The position numbers were made by a program, and so were the translations under genes. Positions 51,248 through 59,065 of a DNA stretch of 64,000 nt are shown here, in pieces. The notes beneath the pieces are model-generated. The model was not told the origin of the DNA. It searched no databases and worked only from the letters and a program-made list of their open reading frames with translations. Within the stretch, counting starts at the first letter, position 1. Each line of letters opens with the position of its first letter. This stretch comes from an uncultured Helicobacter sp. (GTDB lineage Bacteria; Campylobacterota; Campylobacteria; Campylobacterales; Helicobacteraceae). The stretch covers positions 1 through 64,000 of the forward strand of contig CAMWUR010000002.1 of assembly GCA_947177485.1 (NCBI GenBank), in the 5' to 3' direction.

Positions 51248-52359
51248 CGCAATGTGCCAGCAATTGCGCGCGCTTTTGCGCGCACGTTCGAATCGATTGT
51301 CGCAATTGTCTCGAGTGTGGGTTTGCAATGCGCAAAACATTGCAGGCAGTCTTGCACAATGTGTGCAATCTGCGTGAAAAGAATGCGCCCATGCAAATAG
51401 AGCTCGACAGCGATTTCGTTGGCAGCATTGATGACCACGCCAAGCTGCGGGTTGGCGAGCAGCGATTCCTTGAGCGCCCAGAGCGGATAGCGCTTTGTGT
51501 CAATCTCCGAAAAACTTAGCGGTGGCATCGCGCATAGATTGAGCGATTCAAAGAACGGCTTGTCCGCAAGTGCTGTTTGCAGCGCCTCGCTGCCAAGCAG
51601 CGCATAAGCAATCGGCAGGCGCATATCATTTTTTGCTAGATGTGCGCTTAGGCTGCCGTCAGCAAAGCGAACGAGCGCATGAATGAGTGAATTGCGCTCA
51701 ATGAGAGCGTGGAGTCGCGTTGTGCGAAACAGCCAATAGGCTTCGAGAATCTCAAATAGCTTGTTTGCCATTGTGGCGCTATCAATCGTGATTTTTTTGC
51801 CCATTGCCCAATTTGGGTGGCGCAACATATCGGCTGCTTTTTGAGAGGCGAGAGATTCAAGCGGCACATCGCGCGCTGCGCCGCCGCTTGCTGTAAGAAT
51901 CAGCTCATCAAAAGGTTGCCTGCTTTGTTGCAAAAACCAAAGGCTGAAATGCTCGCTGTCGACAGGGATAATGCGTGCGCAATCAATCCATGCGCCGCCG
52001 ACAACGAGCGATTCTTTATTCGCAAGCGCGATTGTTTTGCCGAGCGATTGTGCATAGAGTGTTGGCTCAAGCCCTAAGAATCCGCTAAGAGCGTTCAGAA
52101 CGAGCGTGGAGCGCGACTCGCGCAAAGCTCGCAAGATTCCATCTGTTCCGACAAACACTGCTTCGAGCGAATCGGTGTCGATTTGATTCACAAGAGATTG
52201 CTCGGCGACTACAACAAAGCGGGGGTGGAATTGGTGAATCTGTTGGTTGAGTAGGGCGATGTTGTAGCCTGCAACAAGCGTTTCGACAGGGAGGCAAAAA
52301 TTTTGTGCGACATCAAGTGCATTGCAACCAATCGAGCCGCTCGAGCCGAGTATGATCAT
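51244..52359 (-). CDS. dxr: 1-deoxy-D-xylulose 5-phosphate reductoisomerase
   Basis: Dxr makes 2-C-methyl-D-erythritol 4-phosphate in the non-mevalonate isoprenoid pathway. The 371-residue protein has the NADPH-binding GSSGSIG at the start, ANKESLVVGG, PVDSEHFSLW for metal and substrate, TASGGAARD, HPNWAMGKKITIDSATMANK, and the C-terminal domain. I choose the ATG at 52357-52359, in an ATGA overlap with cdsA; an in-frame ATG four codons earlier is possible. The cdsA-dxr pair is the same in H. pylori. Confidence 0.95.
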   Translation of the reverse strand: MIILGSSGSIGCNALDVAQNFCLPVETLVAGYNIALLNQQIHQFHPRFVVVAEQSLVNQIDTDSLEAVFVGTDGILRALRESRSTLVLNALSGFLGLEPTLYAQSLGKTIALANKESLVVGGAWIDCARIIPVDSEHFSLWFLQQSRQPFDELILTASGGAARDVPLESLASQKAADMLRHPNWAMGKKITIDSATMANKLFEILEAYWLFRTTRLHALIERNSLIHALVRFADGSLSAHLAKNDMRLPIAYALLGSEALQTALADKPFFESLNLCAMPPLSFSEIDTKRYPLWALKESLLANPQLGVVINAANEIAVELYLHGRILFTQIAHIVQDCLQCFAHCKPTLETIATIDSNVRAKARAIAGTLR

Positions 52360-53153
52360 GCAAGAATCCACAAAAAGAGCGGGTAGAACACGATGATGGC
52401 AAAGAGATAGCCGTCGACTCTATCGAGTACTCCGCCATGCCCGGGCAGCAATGTACCGCTGTCTTTGACGCCCGCAGCGCGTTTGAGTTGGCTTTCGTAT
52501 AAATCGCCAAACACGCTTGCGATAGCACAAAGGAGCGCAAGCAAAATTGCTTGCCAAAAGCGCACCTCGACCCACCAGATGTAGGCAAAAAGCCCGCCAA
52601 CGAGCGTTGCAATGCCGATTCCAATCAATGCGCCCTCTATCGTCTTGCCCGGCGAGCTTGGGCTAAGCGGGTGTGCGCCAAAGAGTTTGCCACCAAGCAG
52701 CGCGAAAACATCGCTGCAACCAACGATGGCAATCAGCAAAAATAAGGATGCAATGCCGAATTGTTGGTAGGTTGCAAGCAACAAAAGAAAGGAGATGCTC
52801 GGGTAGAGCAGAGGCAAGATGAAGAGGATTGTGCCCTTTTTGGTGAAGCCCTGAAAGCTTGCGAGGCACATGAGCAAGAAAAAGAGAGCAAGAAAGGCAA
52901 AAAGTGGCGAGAAAAAGATAAGCAACGCGAAAGCCCAAAGAATCGCGCCAAGCAGCAAGCTAAGGCTTGAGATTTTGCCGAGATAGAGTTTTGTGGCTTC
53001 GTAGAGCGCGCCTGCATAGACGATTCCCAAAAATGCCCACAGAACCCAAAAATTATGCAGCGCACCCACAACGATGACAAGCAGCAGCAGCACGCCAGCA
53101 GTATAGAAACGTTTGATGTCGATGGTTTTGAGCGCTTGCCATTTGTTTTGCAT
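52356..53153 (-). CDS. cdsA: Phosphatidate cytidylyltransferase
   Basis: CdsA makes CDP-diacylglycerol, the precursor of membrane phospholipids. The 265-residue integral protein has several helices and ends with the family signature KRAAGVKDSGTLLPGHGGVLDRVD, with the GHGG and DRxD metal ligands. GKTIEGALIGIGIATLVGG is the other conserved piece. It overlaps dxr by four bases and follows the YdjM-like gene by three. Confidence 0.95.
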   Translation of the reverse strand: MQNKWQALKTIDIKRFYTAGVLLLLVIVVGALHNFWVLWAFLGIVYAGALYEATKLYLGKISSLSLLLGAILWAFALLIFFSPLFAFLALFFLLMCLASFQGFTKKGTILFILPLLYPSISFLLLLATYQQFGIASLFLLIAIVGCSDVFALLGGKLFGAHPLSPSSPGKTIEGALIGIGIATLVGGLFAYIWWVEVRFWQAILLALLCAIASVFGDLYESQLKRAAGVKDSGTLLPGHGGVLDRVDGYLFAIIVFYPLFLWILA

Positions 53154-53156
53154 GGA

Positions 53157-53735
53157 CTATCCTAACATGGTGAGAAGTTTTTCGGGCGAGATGTGTTGCA
53201 GCCACGAAAGGTCAAATCCAGCGACATGCGCGCTATATAGAGCAAAGAGGGCAAGGCAGAGATTGCCGATGCTTTTGTCCACAACGCTGCCTGTGCGGAA
53301 ACGCAAGGTGTAGGGTAGCAAGCCTATATTTTTCTTGCTAAATGGGAGATAGATGGGGCAACCGCTTTTGGTGAGCATATCGCCTGCAATATGCAAATAG
53401 CAGCCGAGCACGAGCCCAAAAAGTACAGCGAGATTCCACGAAAGGGCGAGAAATACGAAATACAGCGCGAAACCCACAACAAGCGGAAAGAGCAGAGTGT
53501 GCGTTGCACCGCGATGTCCAAAGAGTGCTTTGAACGCATGCGAAATTATGGGTGTTGCCTTGCCAATGCGCGATTGCGGCTCGTCAATATCGGGCAACAA
53601 TGCTCCTATGGCTATGCCTGCAAAAAAGAGTATCATGTCTTTGTGTGGTACAGCCGTGGCAATGGATTCATAGCCGATGATACCGCATGAGGCGATACAG
53701 AGCGCAAAGGCTACATGTGTTCTAGCAATCATCAT
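53157..53735 (-). CDS. YdjM-family membrane-bound metal-dependent hydrolase
   Basis: The 192-residue protein has about four membrane helices and the YdjM/YfhO-type motifs: ARTHVAFAL at the N-terminus, ALLPDIDEPQSRIGK, GHRGATHTLLFP, and YLHIAGDMLTKSGCP. The His and Asp residues fit a metal site at the membrane face. The family is only named from SOS-regulated YdjM of E. coli; the substrate is unknown. The ATG at 53735 overlaps the flhA stop. It links flhA to cdsA-dxr in one operon. Confidence 0.82.
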   Translation of the reverse strand: MMIARTHVAFALCIASCGIIGYESIATAVPHKDMILFFAGIAIGALLPDIDEPQSRIGKATPIISHAFKALFGHRGATHTLLFPLVVGFALYFVFLALSWNLAVLFGLVLGCYLHIAGDMLTKSGCPIYLPFSKKNIGLLPYTLRFRTGSVVDKSIGNLCLALFALYSAHVAGFDLSWLQHISPEKLLTMLG

Positions 53736-56011
53736 GCACCACCAAAGGCGATATGGATTTGCCCGCAAACTTCAAAACGTGCGTTTGTGTCGATTTCATT
53801 GGGGGAGAGTACAACGATGCGCATATCGCTTTGTGAGAGTTTTTCGGCAAGGAATCGGCGCAATTGCTGCGGAATCAGCAACACAGGAGAGATATTCAAA
53901 GCCTGCCGCACGCGGTCGACTTCTTGGCTGATTCCTTGCAAAAGCGCGTTTGTCTCGCCGAGCGTGAGGACAATCTGCCGCAAGCGCCCGCTGCCATCAT
54001 TTTGTTTGTTCAGTAGATATTGTTCGGTATCGGGCGTGAATGTGATGATTTTCAACACGCCATCATCATCTTTGAAAGTGTCGGTAATGACGCGTGCGAG
54101 AGACTGCCGCACGCGGTCGACGATGTAGTTGAAGTCGCCATTGGCAATCGGAATCGAATCAATCGTTGTTTCAAGGATTGTGAGCAAATCGCGAATGGGG
54201 ATTTGTTCATGCAACAACGCCTTCAGAATCTGTTGGATTGTTCCGAGCGGAATCTTGCGCGCCTCTTCGACAACGAGCGGATAGGATTTGGCGAGATTAT
54301 CGAGGAGCTTGCTCACATCTTGGCGCGTCATCAAATCTTCGGCATATTGTTTCACAACCTCGACGAGGTGGGTTGAAATCACCGTTGCAGGGTCAATCAC
54401 GGTGTAACCATAGACAATCGCGTTGTCTTTGTCTTTTTGGTCAATCCATAGCGCATCTAGCCCAAAGGCGGGTTCTTTGGTGGGGATTCCTTCAATCTTG
54501 CCTGTTGCACCCCCGTTGCCTTCAAAAGCGAGGAATTTGTCGGAATAGATTTGTGCGCCCGCAACCACAACGCCCTTGAGATGAATCTGATATTCATCTG
54601 GTGCGACTTGGAGGATATTTTTGACGCGCACAACAGGCATCACAAAGCCATATTCAGCGGCGAGGTTTTTACGTTGAAGTTTGATACGTTCGAGCAATCC
54701 GCCGCCATGTTTTGGGTCGGCAAGTTTGACGAGGTTATAGCCAAGCATAAGCTCGAGCAGCTCGACTTTCAAAGCCTCTTCGAGCAGCTCTTCGTCAGAT
54801 TTTGCTGGGGCTTGGGGCTTGGGCGCGGTGCCGTCTGCCGCGCTCACGGGCGTTAGAGAGCCTCTGTCTTCGCCCACTTTGCGCTTGCGCCTGCTTTCAA
54901 GCGGTGTTGCATGCGTGTCGCCTGCCTTTTTGTTAATCCAACGTTCTAAGATGGAGAATAGTCCTGTTTCGTCTTGACGCGAAAGGAGATATGCCATTGC
55001 CAAGAAGAGCATGCCGACAAAGCCGAGTGAGAAGGTTGGCAAGCCCGGAACAAGCGCGAATAGTAAGAGAATACTGCCCACAATCACGAGCACGCGCGAT
55101 TGGTCGATGAGTTGGTCGATGATGCCTTCGGCAAAGTTGCCGCCTTCTTCGGTTTTGCTCGAGCGCGTAACGATGATACCTGTTGCGGTCGAGACGATGA
55201 GCGCGGGGAGCTGCGAGACGAGCCCATCGCCAATCGTGAGGATTGTGAAAGTTGCAGCAGAATCTGCCATTGTCATGTCGCGTTGGAACACGCCGATGAG
55301 GAATCCACCGATGATGTTGATAAATGTAATGATAATCCCCGCGACTGCATCGCCCTTGACGAACTTGCTCGCACCATCCATAGAGCCATAAAAACTCGCC
55401 TCTTGCGCGAGCATTCCGCGCAATCGTTTTGCTTCTTTTTCGTCAATCGCTCCCGAGCCCAAATCGGCGTCAATTGCCATTTGTTTCCCGGGCATTGCAT
55501 CTAGTGTGAAGCGGGCAGAGACTTCTGCAACGCGCGTTGAGCCGTTGGTAACGACCATGAAATTGATGATGACAAGAATCAAGAAGACGATAATCCCGAT
55601 GACATAGTTGCCGCCCACGACAAACTGCCCAAACGAGGCGATAATCTCGCTTACTGCCTCGATTCCGTTGTGTCCCTCGCTTAGAATCTGTCGCGTGGTG
55701 GCGACATTGAGCGCGAGGCGAAAGAGTGTTACGATGAGCAAAATCGTGGGGAAAGCCGTGAAATCCGTTGGTTTTTCGATATAGAGTGAGATGAGGATAA
55801 TCAACACGGACACAGAGATAGAGATTGTCAAAAAAAAGTCGAGCATCCAGCTTGGCAGCGGGACGATGATGATGGCAATGATACAAACGATAAAGACAAC
55901 AACCGTCAGGTCTTTGGATTCGCTAATGCCTTTTAGAAAGGGCAATGTGCGCTGCAAAAAGCTCTTGTTGTCGCTTGCCTTTTTAACCTTTGCCAAAATA
56001 TCCCTCGCCAT
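53732..56011 (-). CDS. flhA: Flagellar export protein FlhA
   Basis: FlhA is the main inner-membrane gate of the flagellar type III export apparatus. The 759-residue protein has eight helices in its first half, the FHIPEP-type loop (FTLDAMPGKQMAIDADLGSGAIDEKEAKRLR), and a cytoplasmic domain with PEYGFVMP-like AEYGFVMPVVRVKNIL and LTLGE. I choose the ATG at 56009-56011; the frame extends 38 codons upstream across the divergent rpsO promoter region. The linker between the membrane and cytoplasmic parts has a Pro/Ala-rich stretch longer than usual, which accounts for the extra length compared with H. pylori (about 733). Confidence 0.94.
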   Translation of the reverse strand: MARDILAKVKKASDNKSFLQRTLPFLKGISESKDLTVVVFIVCIIAIIIVPLPSWMLDFFLTISISVSVLIILISLYIEKPTDFTAFPTILLIVTLFRLALNVATTRQILSEGHNGIEAVSEIIASFGQFVVGGNYVIGIIVFLILVIINFMVVTNGSTRVAEVSARFTLDAMPGKQMAIDADLGSGAIDEKEAKRLRGMLAQEASFYGSMDGASKFVKGDAVAGIIITFINIIGGFLIGVFQRDMTMADSAATFTILTIGDGLVSQLPALIVSTATGIIVTRSSKTEEGGNFAEGIIDQLIDQSRVLVIVGSILLLFALVPGLPTFSLGFVGMLFLAMAYLLSRQDETGLFSILERWINKKAGDTHATPLESRRKRKVGEDRGSLTPVSAADGTAPKPQAPAKSDEELLEEALKVELLELMLGYNLVKLADPKHGGGLLERIKLQRKNLAAEYGFVMPVVRVKNILQVAPDEYQIHLKGVVVAGAQIYSDKFLAFEGNGGATGKIEGIPTKEPAFGLDALWIDQKDKDNAIVYGYTVIDPATVISTHLVEVVKQYAEDLMTRQDVSKLLDNLAKSYPLVVEEARKIPLGTIQQILKALLHEQIPIRDLLTILETTIDSIPIANGDFNYIVDRVRQSLARVITDTFKDDDGVLKIITFTPDTEQYLLNKQNDGSGRLRQIVLTLGETNALLQGISQEVDRVRQALNISPVLLIPQQLRRFLAEKLSQSDMRIVVLSPNEIDTNARFEVCGQIHIAFGGA

Positions 56012-56072
56012 TTTTTTGAGTTTTGTTTGGGATATGATACAGAATTTAATGTAAAATTTTGCTTTTTGTGCT

Positions 56073-56078
56073 AGAATT
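56073..56078 (+). promoter_or_regulatory. Probable -10 box for rpsO
   Basis: TGCTAGAAT, an extended -10 form, 64 bases before the rpsO ATG. The leader of roughly 57 bases is long enough to hold the structure through which S15 often represses its own translation. Confidence 0.5.
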
Positions 56079-56141
56079 TGTCTTCGCGTTCGCTTTAGCG
56101 AATGTGCACACCCCACACATACCAATCAAAGGAGGTCAGCA

Positions 56142-56414
56142 ATGGCTTTGGATTTGGCGAAAAAGAAAGAGATTATCGCAAAATTTGCGAGAAGCGAGAA
56201 TGATACAGGCTCTGCCGAAGTGCAGATTGCGCTTTTGAGCGAGCGGATTGCTTATCTCACGCAACATCTCAAAATCAATACAAAAGACCATTCGAGTCGT
56301 TTGGGCTTGCTCAAGCTCGTGGCGCGCCGGCGACACTTGCTCAAATATCTCAAGCGCAACAATTACGCTTCGTATAGCTCATTGATTGCAACGCTCAAGA
56401 TTAAGGACAGATAG
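56142..56414 (+). CDS. rpsO: 30S ribosomal protein S15
   Basis: The 90-residue protein has [54 protein letters not shown] and a short basic C-terminus, the full S15 pattern. GGAGG precedes the ATG. It is divergent from flhA as in H. pylori, and is followed by a strong hairpin. Confidence 0.98.
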   Translation: MALDLAKKKEIIAKFARSENDTGSAEVQIALLSERIAYLTQHLKINTKDHSSRLGLLKLVARRRHLLKYLKRNNYASYSSLIATLKIKDR

Positions 56415-56415
56415 C

Positions 56416-56440
56416 GCTTTTGGGGCAATGCCCCAAAAGC
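56416..56440. terminator. Two-way terminator between rpsO and the small flagellar-like gene
   Basis: GCTTTTGGGG and CCCCAAAAGC form a perfect 10-base stem around CAATG, one base after the rpsO stop and 10 bases before the stop of the convergent small gene. The A/T part at the stem base can give T-runs on either strand. Confidence 0.75.
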
Positions 56441-56449
56441 AGCCGCTCC

Positions 56450-56668
56450 CTATGCTTTGATGTCAAGCAAACTCTTGAACATCTCCTCGTTGGTTTGGAC
56501 GCTCGATACGTTCGCCTCAACGCCACGTTGCGAAACCATGCTTTCTGTTGTCGCTTTTGCAAGGTCTGTGTTGCTCGATTCGAGCGCGTTGTTTACGCCG
56601 CTGATGTTTGTTTGCACGCCCTGTATGCCATTTTGCATTCCTGTTGTCAAATTTCCGCCGATTGTCAT
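56450..56668 (-). CDS. 72-residue protein with flagellar axial-protein-like C-terminus
   Basis: The C-terminal half (SMVSQRGVEANVSSVQTNEEMFKSLLDIKA) looks very like the last helix of rod and hook proteins such as FlgG and FlgE, where the pattern is YQANAxxxxTxDEMLxxLLxxK. The N-terminal half (GNLTTGMQNGIQGVQTNISGVNNALE) is Gly/Asn-rich and has few charges. No central domain exists, so this is not a broken hook gene but a small helical protein that could pair with axial proteins. AAAGGAGAACAAA precedes the ATG. The distant resemblance could also place it in the YjfB-like motility group. Confidence 0.7.
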   Translation of the reverse strand: MTIGGNLTTGMQNGIQGVQTNISGVNNALESSNTDLAKATTESMVSQRGVEANVSSVQTNEEMFKSLLDIKA

Positions 56669-56747
56669 TTTGTTCTCCTTTTTATTGTTTTGTTACCGCA
56701 AAAACAAGCTTTTGCTGTCGTTCGCATACATGTCCGCACTTCCATTT

Positions 56748-56889
56748 GTCATGTTGAGGCAAAGCCGAAACATCTCTGTGGATTCTTGGTGTTTGAGATT
56801 CTTCAGCCTCGCGGCTTCAGAATGACAAATGGTTGGAATTCTTTGCCTGTCGATTGCCATGCGTCCTCGCGGACACTCGCAATGACGCA
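56748..56889. repeat. Dispersed repeat cluster upstream of the 72-residue protein gene
   Basis: Contains a TGTCATGTTGAG...AAACATCTC unit (56748-56778), an inverted copy of the TGTCATTCTGAA...AATCTCAAA unit (56795-56830), and a CGCAATGACG unit (about 56853-56889). All three also occur at 24448-24553. Confidence 0.7.
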
Positions 56890-56900
56890 ATCTTTCCATG

Positions 56901-57503
56901 CTACTTAATCACCCCACACGCAAAGCGTGCACCGCCGCCGCCAAGTGCTGCAGGGTGGTCATGGTAATTGTCGCCACCGACATGTACCATAAGCGAGTGA
57001 TTCTTGATTTCATCAAGAGTCTTGATTTTGGGCGCAAGCACAGGCGTTTTCACCTCGCCATTTGCGTCTGCATAGACAGCGGGCAAATCGCCCTTGTGCC
57101 CATTATCGCTCCATGGGAATGAATGTGCGTTCTTGCTTTCTGGGTCCCAATGTCCGCCTGCTTTCATACCAAGCCCCTTTTCTGTCTTGCCGCAATCCGC
57201 ATTTGCATGGACATGGAATCCATGAATGCCTGTTTGGATATTTTTGAGGTTGGGATAGAACGCAACGCCATATTGTGTTTGTACAGCAACGACTTCGCCA
57301 ACGGGGGTGTCTTTCGAATCGCCCAACATCGCCATAGGAATCACGACATGTTTTTTCTCGCTTTTGGGGTCATAGAGTTTGGTTTTATCAGCCTCTGCCG
57401 CCAAGAGTGTATTTGAAGCAATGCCCGCAAAAAGCGCGCTTGCCACAAATATTTTGCGCAACATTTTTGTTGCTTGCATGTTTGTCTGATTGTGATATGT
57501 CAT
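56901..57503 (-). CDS. sodC: Cu-Zn superoxide dismutase, periplasmic
   Basis: SodC removes superoxide in the periplasm. The 200-residue precursor has a signal segment (IFVASALFAGIASNTLLAAEA). Metal ligands are in GFHVHANADCG, KAGGHWDPE and HVGGDNYHDHPA, with the disulfide Cys in DCG and FACGV. I choose the ATG at 57503 because AAGGAG precedes it closely; it adds 13 residues before the Lys-Arg signal start. Helicobacter is known mainly for Fe-SodB, so a periplasmic SodC is a noticeable addition, perhaps against host oxidative attack. Confidence 0.93.
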   Translation of the reverse strand: MTYHNQTNMQATKMLRKIFVASALFAGIASNTLLAAEADKTKLYDPKSEKKHVVIPMAMLGDSKDTPVGEVVAVQTQYGVAFYPNLKNIQTGIHGFHVHANADCGKTEKGLGMKAGGHWDPESKNAHSFPWSDNGHKGDLPAVYADANGEVKTPVLAPKIKTLDEIKNHSLMVHVGGDNYHDHPAALGGGGARFACGVIK

Positions 57504-57576
57504 TTTTTCTCCTTGTTATCAAATCAAGATAGTATAGCATTTTTGTGTTGACGCATTTCTACAATTTTGAATTTTA

Positions 57577-57606
57577 TTGACATTCACTTTTGCCTCGTGC
57601 TAGAAT
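57577..57606 (+). promoter_or_regulatory. Sigma-70 promoter for the 41-residue protein
   Basis: TTGACA at 57577-57582 and TAGAAT at 57601-57606 with an 18-base spacer and TGC before the -10. The start of transcription would be about 20 bases before the ATG at 57635. Confidence 0.65.
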
Positions 57607-57634
57607 CGTGCATCTTGAATTAGGAGAGGTTTCT

Positions 57635-57760
57635 ATGGAATTTGATATTTATGCGTCTCATCTCTACAACGATGCTGCCGATTTGGACGACGAGGATTTC
57701 TGTGAGATTTTGGATAATCCTGAAATGTTCGACAGCGAAAACAGCGAGACTTTTAGCTAG
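57635..57760 (+). CDS. 41-residue highly acidic protein
   Basis: ATG at 57635 is preceded by TAGGAGAGG (six to eight bases away) and by a good promoter, so this short frame is probably real. The product starts MEFDIYASHLYNDAADLDDE and ends EMFDSENSETFS; 14 of 41 residues are Asp or Glu, and there are no Lys or Arg. One Cys is in the middle. It overlaps the convergent efflux-adaptor gene by eight bases. Acidic miniproteins can act as inhibitors or DNA mimics, but nothing proves that here. Confidence 0.6.
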   Translation: MEFDIYASHLYNDAADLDDEDFCEILDNPEMFDSENSETFS

Positions 57761-58811
57761 AATCGCCCTTAGGGATTGCAGCCGTGCTGCTTTCGATGAT
57801 GTCGCTGCCATCGTGTAAACGCTCATGTCCTTTGGTGATGACTTTGTCCCCGCTATGCAGCGCGTTGGCTTCAACGCTGCGCACAAGGGCGAGATTTCCG
57901 CTATATTGACTGACTTGCACTTCGACACGTAATGCCTTTGAATCACGTGCAATAAACACAACTGCCTTGCCATTGCTTGGCAATATCGCATCACGTGGGA
58001 CGAGCAAGCCTTCGTTTTGCCCTGTGTGTGAGATTTTGACAAGTGCTTCGAGTCCTTCGATGAGGTGATGCTGCGAATCGGCAATCGTGAGCTTAATAGG
58101 GAACGTGCGTGCTTTGGCGTCTCCGACAGGAATGAGCGCTGCAATCGAGGCGGTGTAGGGCTTGCCCGCTATGATTGTCTCGATTTTTTGCCCGAGTTTG
58201 AGTGAGCGCAATACCGCAAAGGGCACATTCACATTAATCTCAAGTGATGTGAGATTTGCGATTGTGAAAAGCGAATCGCCGACATTCACCCATTCGCCTA
58301 GCTGGATAGAACGTGAGAGAATCATGCCATCATAGGGCGCGATGAGCGTCTTTTTGTCACGTTCTTTTTTGAGCCGTTTGAGCTCGGCAGCAATTGCGCC
58401 AGACGCGCCCTCTTGAGCTTTGAGGCTAAAAAGGGAATCCTCGTATTCCTTGAACGAAACCGAATTGCTTTTATACAAGCTCTCGAATCGTTCAAAATCC
58501 TTTTTGTTTTTCTGCAAAACGGCTTGTGCTTGTTTTAAAAGTGCTTCTTTAGAAAGAATGTCTTGATTGAGCAAATCGCTATTGAGCAGCGCGAGTTTCT
58601 GCCCCTTTTTGACCTTCTGCCCTTCTTCGACATAGACGGATTCGACAACGCCCGAGACTTCAGAGGCAAGATTGGAACGTTCCTTAAAAAACAATGTTCC
58701 AATAAACTCTCCTTTTTCTTGAAGGCTACCTGTCGAGATTGGTTGTGTCGCAACAAGCGTTGCAGGATATGCCATTGAAAGACACAACAAAAGAGTCAAA
58801 CAATATTTCAT
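57753..58811 (-). CDS. RND-type efflux periplasmic adaptor (HlyD/MFP family)
   Basis: The 352-residue protein has a signal peptide (LTLLLCLSMAYPATLVA). The split lipoyl domain has ASEVSGVVESVYVEEGQKVKKGQKLA at one end and TLIAPYDGMILSRSIQLGEWVNVGDSL at the other, with a helical hairpin between. The barrel domain has LEINVNVPFAVLRSLKLGQ. It should bridge an inner-membrane pump and an outer-membrane channel, but neither gene is adjacent. I choose the ATG at 58809-58811, six bases after AAGGA. The partner pump is probably elsewhere. Confidence 0.87.
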   Translation of the reverse strand: MKYCLTLLLCLSMAYPATLVATQPISTGSLQEKGEFIGTLFFKERSNLASEVSGVVESVYVEEGQKVKKGQKLALLNSDLLNQDILSKEALLKQAQAVLQKNKKDFERFESLYKSNSVSFKEYEDSLFSLKAQEGASGAIAAELKRLKKERDKKTLIAPYDGMILSRSIQLGEWVNVGDSLFTIANLTSLEINVNVPFAVLRSLKLGQKIETIIAGKPYTASIAALIPVGDAKARTFPIKLTIADSQHHLIEGLEALVKISHTGQNEGLLVPRDAILPSNGKAVVFIARDSKALRVEVQVSQYSGNLALVRSVEANALHSGDKVITKGHERLHDGSDIIESSTAAIPKGDSS

Positions 58812-59032
58812 CGTCATTCCTTACTATCTTTTTGTATGACAAGCAAAAGAGATTCCTTGATAGCAACGTGTGCGCATTCTACCAAAATTCATTAAATAAA
58901 GTGTGAATGTTACGATATGTTACGCTCACAAAAGTGGCATAGAAGCGTTATTGTGCGCGATGTTGTCCCTTTATAAAAATAATCTTTTGATGAAGACAAG
59001 GGGCAATCGCATAGCCTCGAGGCAAAATAGGC

Positions 59033-59038
59033 TAGAAT
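59033..59038 (+). promoter_or_regulatory. Probable -10 box for the CoA-transferase gene
   Basis: TAGAAT in GGCTAGAATCG, 27 bases before the ATG at 59066. The gap 58818-59065 holds no gene that I can see. Confidence 0.5.
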
Positions 59039-59065
59039 CGAAGAAATTTAGAAACGGAGGTTGCA

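Noticed and set aside
53157-56125. flhA and the YdjM-like gene with longer N-termini
   Set aside because: The extra 38 codons of flhA cross the rpsO promoter, and the extra codons of the YdjM-like gene lie in flhA; internal ATGs with correct overlaps are better.
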